38,954 bases of DNA. Source: Gammaproteobacteria bacterium. GTDB lineage: Bacteria; Pseudomonadota; Gammaproteobacteria; Pseudomonadales; Halieaceae. Below, piece after piece: positions 17,786 to 24,195 of this stretch. The notes under the pieces are model-generated. The model was not told the origin of the DNA. It saw only the letters and a list, made by a program, of their open reading frames with translations, and did no database searches. Made by a program: the position numbers and the translations under genes. Each line of letters opens with the position of its first letter. Position 1 is the stretch's first letter. The stretch is from the NCBI GenBank assembly GCA_030431585.1, contig JAUIIQ010000007.1, positions 1 to 38,954 of the forward strand, read 5' to 3'.

Positions 17786-18577
17786 ATGGCTAAAAACGAT
17801 CACGATTCCCTGCTGGACTCCCTGCGCCGTCTCACCGGCCAGGTGGCTGGCAGCACATTCGAGCTGGCGCGTAATACCGCCACCATGACTGCCATGTTCG
17901 GTGAAAACTGGCTGCGGTCCACCGTGCTCAATCAGTTGGAACCCGAGCGCCTGGAAGCCATGGCCGAAGCCGGTCACTTCCTGCGCGATGCCCGGGAGAC
18001 TGCAGGCTTGTCGATCAGGGAGCTTTCGGAAAGCCTGGGTTTGTCCGACAACACGGTGCTTGAAGACATCGAGCGCGGGCAGACGATCATGCCCCTCGAG
18101 GTCATGTTGCGTGCTGCCTCACTGCTGGCGCGTCACGATCCCATACCCTTCCTCATCAAATTTATGCGCACCTATAATCCGGCTCTGGAACAAACCCTGG
18201 AGCAGTTGGGTGTGCTGACCATACCAAAGCATTACGAACGAGAGCGTCGTTTCGTGAATTTGTATCGCCAGCATGACGTCCTGCGTCAGTTCAGTGACGA
18301 CGAATACGCGCGCTATATTCACTACATGGAAAGCTCCAGCAACCTGGTGCTGGACGTGATGGCCAAAGAAAAAGCGGCCAACCAGCCGCGTCGTTCCGCC
18401 AGTCGAAGCACTGCCGCGGGCAAGCAATCCACTTCGCGTCGCAAACCCCCGTCGAAGACCGCGTCGAAGACCGCGTCGAAGACTGCTGCAAAGAAAAGCG
18501 CGACCGCCAGCAAGCCCAAGCCCAAGCCCGGCCCCAAGCGCAAACGCGCTCCCGCTGCCAAGCGTAAAAAGGTGTGA
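17786..18577 (+). CDS. XRE-type HTH protein with a lysine-rich histone-H1-like C-terminal tail
   Basis: A 263-residue protein in three parts. Residues 1-60 form an amphipathic helical region. Residues about 64-118 are a helix-turn-helix of the XRE/Cro kind: LRDARETAGLSIRELSESLG followed by LSDNTVLEDIERGQTIMPLE. Residues about 196-263 are a disordered tail of Lys, Arg, Ala, Ser, Thr and Pro with SKTASKTASKTA and KPKPKPGPKRKR, like the tails of AlgP and bacterial histone-H1-like proteins. A likely role is DNA binding, either regulatory or nucleoid-associated, with the tail adding non-specific DNA or RNA affinity; this is inference. No Shine-Dalgarno precedes the ATG. The stop overlaps the GTG of rlmKL (GTGA). 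Confidence 0.85.
   Translation: MAKNDHDSLLDSLRRLTGQVAGSTFELARNTATMTAMFGENWLRSTVLNQLEPERLEAMAEAGHFLRDARETAGLSIRELSESLGLSDNTVLEDIERGQTIMPLEVMLRAASLLARHDPIPFLIKFMRTYNPALEQTLEQLGVLTIPKHYERERRFVNLYRQHDVLRQFSDDEYARYIHYMESSSNLVLDVMAKEKAANQPRRSASRSTAAGKQSTSRRKPPSKTASKTASKTAAKKSATASKPKPKPGPKRKRAPAAKRKKV
18451..18486 (+). repeat. Three tandem 12-bp units inside the basic tail
   Basis: GTCGAAGACCGC occurs at 18451-18462 and 18463-18474, and with one change (T for C) at 18475-18486. It encodes the repeating SKTA units. Being in frame and a multiple of three, slippage here would lengthen or shorten the tail by four residues without a frameshift. Confidence 0.9.
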
Positions 18578-20754
18578 GTTCCGCCAGTAACCAGGCGGCA
18601 AGCCAGTGGTTTGCTGCCTGCCCCAGAGGTCTGGAAAACCTGCTGGCGGCAGAGCTTATGACCCTTGGTGCAAAATCCACACGTGAAACCGTTGCAGGAG
18701 TTTACTTCGAGGGTTCGCGGGCCACGGGGTACAGGGCCTGTCTGTGGTCGCGCCTGGCCAACCGCATTCTGCGCCCACTGACTACGGTGGAGGCGGCGGA
18801 TGGTGATCAACTCTATACGCAATTGAAAGCCTTCGACTGGTCCGGCGTGTTCAACGTGAGGCAGAGTTTTGCCATCGATTTTTCGGGTGAGAGCCACACT
18901 ATTCGCAATACCCAGTACGGTGCCCAGCGTTGTAAGGACGCCATCGTAGACTGGTTCACTGAGCATGGAGGGCAACGTCCGAACGTTGAGCGCAGACACC
19001 CGGATGTCCGGCTCAATGTGCGCTTGAGTAAAGGGCGCGCGGTGATGTCAGTGGACTATTCAGGTGGCTCGCTGCACCAGCGGGGCTACCGCCAGCGCGC
19101 AGGCGCGGCACCGCTCAAGGAGAACCTGGCAGCGGCGATTTTGCTGCGCGCCGACTGGCCGGGGATGGCCGCACGCGGTGGTGCGCTGATTGACCCCATG
19201 TGTGGCTCGGCGACATTGCTGCTGGAGGCGGCGATGATGGCTGCGGATATCGCCCCCGGGCTCGCCCGCAGCCAGTTTGGCTTTGAACGTCTGCAAGATT
19301 TAAATGCTGAGCAGTGGCAGGCGATCCTGGCTGATGCCAGAGGGCGCGCGGAGCGAGGCAAGGCCAGCCAATTGCCGGAAATACGCGGCTATGATGCCGA
19401 TGCCGCCGTGATTCGCAGGGCACAGGAGAACATCGCAGCAGCGGGCCTGCAGGCTGTGGTAAGAGTCAGTTGCAGGTCATTGGCGGAGCTTACCAAACCC
19501 ACTCACAGACCCATGCCCTGCGGCCTGCTGGTTTGTAATCCACCCTACGGTGAACGACTGGGAGAAAAACGCAGCCTGGCGTTTCTCTACCGGCAATTGG
19601 GTGAGGTTATGGCGCGCGAATTTCCCGACTGGGACGCGGCACTGTTCACCTCCGATCTGGCGCTTGGCAAAGCGACAGGTTTGCGTAGCCATAAGCGGTA
19701 CCGACTTTACAACGGTGCCCTGGAGGCTCACCTGCTGTTGTTTCATATGCAGGGAAACACCCTGCGGGACGACAAGCCGAGCCCAGCACCCGCAGCGCCC
19801 GCTACCGGGGAACTGAGTGAGGGCGCTCAGATGTTCGCCAATCGGATACGCAAAAACCGCAAGCGGCTGGCGTCCTGGGTAAAGCGGGAGAACGTGCAGT
19901 GCTATCGCCTGTATGACGCGGACATGCCGGAGTACGCGGTGGCTGTTGATCTCTACGGCGAAGCAGTGCATGTCGCTGAGTACCAGGCGCCAAAGGGGGT
20001 GGATCCCGAGGCCGCTCTGCGCCGCCTCGCCGAAGTGCAGTCTGCTTTGCCGCAGGCGCTGGGAATTGCCGCGGAAAGCATCGTATACAAGCAACGGCAG
20101 CGTCAGCGCGGGGCAGCGCAGTACCAGAAGCAGGACAGTCGGCAAGAGTACCTGAGTGTGACAGAGGGGCAGGCTAAACTGCTGGTGAATTTGCATGACT
20201 ACCTCGATACCGGACTGTTTCTTGATCATCGCCCGCTGCGTCGGCGCATCGCGCAGGAGGCCCGTGGCAAGGACTTTCTAAACCTGTTCTGCTACACCGG
20301 TACGGCCACGGTGCACGCCGCGCTGGGTGGAGCCCGCTCCAGCACCAGTGTTGATATGTCCAATACCTACCTGGATTGGTTGCGCAAGAACCTGGCTCAC
20401 AATGGCCTGGGTGAGAGCGCGCACCGGCAGGTGCGCGCCAACTGTCTGCAGTGGTTGCACGAGGAGCGGGGCGAGTTCGATCTTATCCTGCTCGACCCGC
20501 CGTCATTCTCCAACTCCAAGGGGATGGATGGCAGCTTCGATGTACAGCGCGATCACCCGAAACTGGTCAGGGCTGCCATGGGTAGATTGCGTGCAGAGGG
20601 CCGATTGTATTTTTCCAATAACCTGCGTGGCTTCAGGATGGACCCCGCCCTGCAGCAGGAGTTCGAGTGCGTGGATATCACCGCGCAGACTCTGGATCCT
20701 GACTTTCAGCGCAACCGCCGCATTCACTGCTGCTGGCAAATTTGCCACCTCTAG
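18574..20754 (+). CDS. rlmKL: Bifunctional 23S rRNA methyltransferase RlmKL (m2G2445 and m7G2069)
   Basis: A 726-residue fusion enzyme that modifies two guanines near the peptidyl-transferase centre. Residues about 45-165 hold the THUMP RNA-binding domain. The first methyltransferase (RlmL) has its SAM motif DPMCGSAT at 207-214 and catalytic NPPYGERLG at 322-330. The second (RlmK, about 430-726) has FCYTGTATVHAA near 571-582 and LLDPPSFSNSKG near 637-648. E. coli RlmKL is 702 residues. The start is GTG, sharing GTGA with the stop of the preceding HTH gene, so they are probably cotranslated. No intrinsic terminator is obvious after the stop; a structured gene-free segment follows. Confidence 0.95.
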   Translation: MSSASNQAASQWFAACPRGLENLLAAELMTLGAKSTRETVAGVYFEGSRATGYRACLWSRLANRILRPLTTVEAADGDQLYTQLKAFDWSGVFNVRQSFAIDFSGESHTIRNTQYGAQRCKDAIVDWFTEHGGQRPNVERRHPDVRLNVRLSKGRAVMSVDYSGGSLHQRGYRQRAGAAPLKENLAAAILLRADWPGMAARGGALIDPMCGSATLLLEAAMMAADIAPGLARSQFGFERLQDLNAEQWQAILADARGRAERGKASQLPEIRGYDADAAVIRRAQENIAAAGLQAVVRVSCRSLAELTKPTHRPMPCGLLVCNPPYGERLGEKRSLAFLYRQLGEVMAREFPDWDAALFTSDLALGKATGLRSHKRYRLYNGALEAHLLLFHMQGNTLRDDKPSPAPAAPATGELSEGAQMFANRIRKNRKRLASWVKRENVQCYRLYDADMPEYAVAVDLYGEAVHVAEYQAPKGVDPEAALRRLAEVQSALPQALGIAAESIVYKQRQRQRGAAQYQKQDSRQEYLSVTEGQAKLLVNLHDYLDTGLFLDHRPLRRRIAQEARGKDFLNLFCYTGTATVHAALGGARSSTSVDMSNTYLDWLRKNLAHNGLGESAHRQVRANCLQWLHEERGEFDLILLDPPSFSNSKGMDGSFDVQRDHPKLVRAAMGRLRAEGRLYFSNNLRGFRMDPALQQEFECVDITAQTLDPDFQRNRRIHCCWQICHL

Positions 20755-21067
20755 AGTGGGTTAAGGTCACCACGTTTAAAAAGTAAAGGCAGAAAACTCC
20801 TCAGCTACGGGGGGTGGGGCGTTAGTGCCTGCCAACGCTGGCAGCGTAATACTATCCACATAAGGCGAGAAAGCCCTTTATGCATAGTGTTTTTGCAGCA
20901 AGGGCTTATAGAAACACTATAAAAAAAACGTAAGTTATTGATTTAATAATTTAAAGCCGGGTTTTGTTTTTTTTGGCGTAGGCCGCCGGCGAGGTCGGTA
21001 TCGCCGGCTTCAGAGCGGGCTTGGAGACTCTGTCCCCACAGTTATCCACAGGGCAGCCTGTGGATAA
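20755..21067. other. 313-bp gene-free segment between convergent rlmKL and the MDR reductase gene
   Basis: No credible coding frame. It holds a small hairpin (CTGCCA 20829-20834 with TGGCAG 20839-20844), a near-DnaA box CTATCCACA (20852-20860), an interleaved pair of inverted repeats (20871-20920), an AT-rich tract of about 55 bases (20907-20955), a T-rich run (20961-20974), an 8-bp inverted repeat GCCGGCGA/TCGCCGGC (20985-20992 and 21001-21008), and an 11-bp inverted repeat of DnaA-box sequence (21041-21068). It is far more AT-rich in its middle than the flanking genes. It could hold terminators for both genes, a small RNA, or a protein-binding site. Confidence 0.7.
20871..20920. repeat. Two interleaved inverted repeats (possible H-type pseudoknot)
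   Basis: AAGCCCTT (20871-20878) pairs with AAGGGCTT (20900-20907), and ATAGTGTTT (20884-20892) pairs with AAACACTAT (20912-20920). The arms alternate A-B-A'-B', so both stems together make an H-type pseudoknot with linkers of 5, 7 and 4 bases. Eight A residues follow at 20921-20928. Confidence 0.6.
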
Positions 21068-21068
21068 C
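21041..21068. repeat. Inverted pair of consensus DnaA boxes at the 3' end of the MDR reductase gene
   Basis: GTTATCCACAG (21041-21051) and CTGTGGATAAC (21058-21068) are exact reverse complements with a 6-base spacer. Each arm contains the full consensus DnaA box TTATCCACA. The right arm ends on the first base of the minus-strand stop codon (21068-21070). There is no T-tract on either side, so a standard intrinsic terminator is unlikely. Confidence 0.75.
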
Positions 21069-22093
21069 TATTGCGGGTCGGCCACTTTCAGCAGTTGTTT
21101 ACCCTGATTGCGACCATCGAACAAGCGCTGCAGCGTGGCGGGCACATTTTCGAAGCCCTCTTGTATATCTTCGCGCCACACGATGTCGCCAGACATAACC
21201 CAGTTGGCAAGGTTGGCGAAGGCTTCCTCGGCACGATCGAGGTAGTCCAGAACGATGAAACCCTGCATGCGGATGCGTCGGGCCACCAGAATCATCAAGT
21301 TGTTGGGGCCGGGCCTGGGCGCTTCGTTATTGTACTGGCTGATGGCACCACAAAGGACGATGCGACCAAAGTCAGCCATATGGTTGATGCCGGCCTCCAG
21401 CGTGTCACCGCCGACGTTATCGAAGAACACGTCCACATCGCCCGGGCACAGTTCGGTCAGGCGCTGGTTGATGTCTTCGCTCTTGTAATCGATTACACCG
21501 TCCAGGCCGCAGCTGTCGGTAAGCCAGGCGCATTTCTCGGCGCCGCCCGCAATACCAATAACCCTGCAGCCTTTGAGACGGGCAATTTGCGCAACGACCG
21601 AACCGGTTGCGCCGGCCGCGCCAGAGACCAGTACCGTTTCGCCTTCCCTGGGTTCGCCCACATCCAGCAGGCCAAAATAAGCGGTGAGGCTGGTCGTACC
21701 AAATACGCTCAACGCCATGTTGGGTGCAACGCCGTCCGGAAGCACCCGTGGCGGCATCATACCCGCCGGGTCACCCACGCTGTACTCCTGCCAGTTGAGC
21801 AGCCCCTGCACCAGCGCCCCCTCAGGCAGGTCCGGGTTGCGCGAGGTGATAACCTGGCCTACGCCGCTGGCTCGCATCGGTTCGCCAATAGCGACCGGAG
21901 GCAGGTAGCTGCGTACATCTTCAAGCCAACCCCGCATGGCCGGATCGAAGCCCAGCATCAGGGTTTTGATCAATACCTGGCCCGCGTCCAGATCCACGTC
22001 GGGCAGGGGGTTTGTGACCATTTCAAAGTGTTCAGGGCCCACCATGCCCACCGGGCGCTGTCGCAGCAGCCATTGCCTGTTTGTCTTTGTCAT
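21068..22093 (-). CDS. NADP-dependent MDR oxidoreductase (CurA/prostaglandin-reductase-like)
   Basis: A 341-residue zinc-independent medium-chain reductase that would reduce an activated C=C double bond with NADPH. The N-terminus MTKTNRQWLLRQRPVGMVGP and the segment LGFDPAMRGWLEDVRSYLPP are typical of the YncB/CurA and PTGR branch. The Rossmann domain has SGAAGATGSVVAQIAR at about residues 147-162 and later VDVFFDNVGGDTLEAGI; the NADPH-facing loop has AGGAEKC. No structural or catalytic zinc ligands are seen. Length matches E. coli CurA (345). It diverges from a small flavodoxin-like gene at 22218 over 124 bp. The natural substrate is unknown. Confidence 0.9.
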   Translation of the reverse strand: MTKTNRQWLLRQRPVGMVGPEHFEMVTNPLPDVDLDAGQVLIKTLMLGFDPAMRGWLEDVRSYLPPVAIGEPMRASGVGQVITSRNPDLPEGALVQGLLNWQEYSVGDPAGMMPPRVLPDGVAPNMALSVFGTTSLTAYFGLLDVGEPREGETVLVSGAAGATGSVVAQIARLKGCRVIGIAGGAEKCAWLTDSCGLDGVIDYKSEDINQRLTELCPGDVDVFFDNVGGDTLEAGINHMADFGRIVLCGAISQYNNEAPRPGPNNLMILVARRIRMQGFIVLDYLDRAEEAFANLANWVMSGDIVWREDIQEGFENVPATLQRLFDGRNQGKQLLKVADPQ

Positions 22094-22217
22094 CTGTTTA
22101 CTCCGTATTTTCGCGGGTGGCCATTACAACAGAAACAGCCGATCAACGGCAACGAGTCTGGCCTGCGCCGCGCTTGTATGTTCCAATTCGGCCAGATTTG
22201 GCGGAGGGTTGCTGGCA

Positions 22218-22673
22218 ATGTCGTCCCTGTTGATTGTCTATCACAGCCAGAGTGGCAGTTGTGCCCGGCTGGCGCGCGCGGCCGCCGCCGGCGCAGGCAG
22301 CGAAGCGACCGTGACGGTGGTGGTTAAGCGCGCCTGCGATGCAGGTGTAGAGGACCTGGCGGCGGCCTCGGCGCTGTTGCTGGTGGCGGCGGAGAACAGC
22401 GCGGCGCTCAGCGGTGGCGCCAAGGATTTTCTCGACCGGGTGTTTTACCCGGCGATTGATCGAGACCTGGTATTGCCCTATGCGCTGTTGGTCAGTGCGG
22501 GTAACGATGGACGAGGCGCAGTCAGGCAAACGGAACGTATTCTGCGTGGTATTCCGTTCACTGCCGCTACAGAAGCGACCATCCTGCGTGGCGAAGTGGG
22601 TGCACAACAGCTGGCTGGGGCCAGAGAACTGGGGCAGGCATTGGCCGCCGGCCTGGAAATGGGAATATTCTAG
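22218..22673 (+). CDS. Small flavodoxin-fold protein
   Basis: A 151-residue protein with a flavodoxin/NADPH-dependent FMN reductase-like fold. The first strand and phosphate-binding loop are LLIVYHSQSGSCARLA (residues about 4-19), and the second cofactor region is LLLVAAENSAALSGGAKDFLDRVF. I chose ATG 22218 because GGAGGG stands about 10 bases before it and because this start puts the first beta strand at the N-terminus; the frame is open further upstream but that part is antisense to the divergent gene. A flavin-dependent redox role is likely; its partner could be the divergent reductase, which is only inference from position. The thioesterase gene follows 45 bases downstream. Confidence 0.8.
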   Translation: MSSLLIVYHSQSGSCARLARAAAAGAGSEATVTVVVKRACDAGVEDLAAASALLLVAAENSAALSGGAKDFLDRVFYPAIDRDLVLPYALLVSAGNDGRGAVRQTERILRGIPFTAATEATILRGEVGAQQLAGARELGQALAAGLEMGIF

Positions 22674-22718
22674 CGCTGCAGGGAAGTGAGTCGCGCTGCA
22701 AGCAAGTCAGGGAGCAAC

Positions 22719-23216
22719 ATGAGTGAGTCTGTAAGTGAAGCCGTCCCCGAAGGGTTTGAGCCATTGCCCATGGGTTATGGATTTACCGATGCGCTTGGTC
22801 CTCTATACCGCAGGGTTGAAGAGAGCCGGGTTGTGTTAGGTCTGCGAGTGGACACGCAGCACAGCAATACGATGGGTATCTGTCACGGCGGTGCGCTGAT
22901 GACGCTGGCGGACATCGCCGCGGCGTCCTGGGCGAATGTCGCCCGCGGCCTTATCGCCGGCGCGCCCACTATCAACCTGAGCATTGATTTTATCTCCGGT
23001 GCCAAACAGGGTCAGTGGATCGAGGCCCATGAGGAAGGCGTTGAACTCAAGCGCCTGTTCGGTTTTGTCCGTGGCGTCATCCGCAGTGAACGGGGGCTGG
23101 TGGCGCGCTTCAGTGCCGTTTTCTATTTCCCGGATCACCCCGGAATGGCGCAGGACGGGGTAGTTAAACCCGTAGCCATGCGGGGTCTTCTGGGTGATGA
23201 CACGGACGCCGACTAA
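22719..23216 (+). CDS. PaaI-family hotdog-fold thioesterase
   Basis: A 165-residue acyl-CoA thioesterase of the hotdog fold. The diagnostic helix entry is CHGGALMTLADIAAAS (about residues 53-68), where HGG and Asp are typical of the PaaI/YbgC-like 4HBT group. It is followed by strands INLSIDFISGA and RLFGFVRGVIRSERGLVARFSAVF. I prefer ATG 22719, which has GGGAG about 5-9 bases upstream; a start at 22686 would add 11 residues. Acyl specificity is not apparent. It overlaps the convergent LysR gene by 4 bases (CTAA) and is probably cotranscribed with the flavodoxin-like gene. Confidence 0.85.
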   Translation: MSESVSEAVPEGFEPLPMGYGFTDALGPLYRRVEESRVVLGLRVDTQHSNTMGICHGGALMTLADIAAASWANVARGLIAGAPTINLSIDFISGAKQGQWIEAHEEGVELKRLFGFVRGVIRSERGLVARFSAVFYFPDHPGMAQDGVVKPVAMRGLLGDDTDAD

Positions 23217-24088
23217 TCTGCGACAGCAAGCAGCGCGTCAATAAATGCCTGCACTGCCCGGGAGACGGTTCGGCTCTGGTGGCGGACCAGTCCCAGAGTG
23301 CGCTCGGTCGTTATGCCCGGGATGTCGATAGTTGTCAGGGAACTGTCGCGCATACTGCGCGGCAGGATTGTCCAGCCCAGGCCCACTGAGGCCATCATGC
23401 GAATGGTTTCCAGGTAGTTGGTCGCCAGCGCGACCTGCAATACCAGCCCGTGTTGGTCAAACAGTCGCTTGATGATCTGACCTGTGTAGGTGCCAAGGCC
23501 AGGCAGGATGGCCGGGTGCTTGCTGAGCGCCGCCAGGTCGGGCCGCGCTGCCGACTTCAGTAACTCGTGGTCTTTGGCGATCATGATATCCAGGGGATCA
23601 TGCCACACCGGCAAAGTGATCAGGTGATCCTGGGCAACTGGCGCCAGCGTGACGACCGCCAGTTCTGCCTTGCCGTGGCTGATCTGCTCGTAGGCCTGTT
23701 CCGAATCCATGAAGTCGATATCAATGTGTACGCCCGGATAGTCGCGGCTGAAGCGGCTCAGCACCGGGGGCAGGCGGTGCAGACCAATGTGATGACTGGT
23801 TGCCAGCCGCAATTGACCGCCAACTTCTCCGGAAAGATCGCGCACGGAGCGCTCGGCTGCGGCCAGTTCACGCTGGACAGACTTGGCATGTGGAAGCAGG
23901 GCCAAACCGGCTTCAGTGAGGCTGATATTGCGGCCTATACGGTCGAACAGAGGGGTTTCCAGTTGTTCTTCCAGCAGGGCGATACGTTTGCTCACTGCGG
24001 GCTGGCTCAGGTGCAGTTTTTCAGCCGCGCCCGAGAAAGAGCCGGTCTCCGCTACCAGCAGAAAAGCACGCAGGTTCTGATTGTCCAT
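23213..24088 (-). CDS. LysR-family transcriptional regulator, divergent from leuC
   Basis: A 291-residue LysR-type regulator. The winged helix-turn-helix fills residues 1-60: FLLVAETGSFSGAAEKLHLSQPAVSKRIALLEEQL. The effector-binding domain covers about 90-291 (GQLRLATSHHIGLHRLPPVL, GKAELAVVTL). LysR regulators typically control a divergent neighbour, so leuCDB is the expected target; a LysR gene at the same place is also found in Pseudomonas. The effector is unknown, though an intermediate of leucine synthesis is an obvious guess. The 107-bp region before leuC contains a candidate operator and promoter. Confidence 0.93.
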   Translation of the reverse strand: MDNQNLRAFLLVAETGSFSGAAEKLHLSQPAVSKRIALLEEQLETPLFDRIGRNISLTEAGLALLPHAKSVQRELAAAERSVRDLSGEVGGQLRLATSHHIGLHRLPPVLSRFSRDYPGVHIDIDFMDSEQAYEQISHGKAELAVVTLAPVAQDHLITLPVWHDPLDIMIAKDHELLKSAARPDLAALSKHPAILPGLGTYTGQIIKRLFDQHGLVLQVALATNYLETIRMMASVGLGWTILPRSMRDSSLTTIDIPGITTERTLGLVRHQSRTVSRAVQAFIDALLAVAD

Positions 24089-24106
24089 TTCATATTACTA
24101 TTTTGA

Positions 24107-24117
24107 ATCCATTGGAT
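24107..24117. promoter_or_regulatory. Candidate LysR operator between the lysR gene and leuC
   Basis: ATCCATTGGAT is an 11-base perfect inverted repeat around a central T. It is flanked by partly symmetric T-rich and A-rich runs. It sits 14 bases upstream of the proposed leuC -35 element, the usual place for a LysR activator site. Confidence 0.4.
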
Positions 24118-24130
24118 AAAAATAATAAAT

Positions 24131-24159
24131 TTGAGTAATTGATAGTGCAAGCACATAAT
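24131..24159 (+). promoter_or_regulatory. Candidate leuC promoter
   Basis: TTGAGT (24131-24136) and CATAAT (24154-24159) are separated by 17 bases, with four and five consensus matches. Transcription would start near 24166, 30 bases before the chosen ATG at 24196. The region is distinctly AT-rich. Confidence 0.55.
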
Positions 24160-24195
24160 TCACCCCTGAACTGAAATCCGATGAGGAAGCACCCC

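Noticed and set aside
20755-21068. Reading the DnaA boxes and AT-rich tract as the chromosomal origin
   Set aside because: Only two strict boxes plus one imperfect box, and none of the usual origin neighbours (dnaA, dnaN, mnmG, rpmH). A titration-type or chance site fits better.
21071-22327. Long open frame on the plus strand (418 codons) opposite the MDR reductase gene
   Set aside because: It is antisense to a clear reductase, has no family motifs and shows the His/Arg/Gln-rich composition of a GC-rich shadow frame. Only the separate frame from 22218 is credible.
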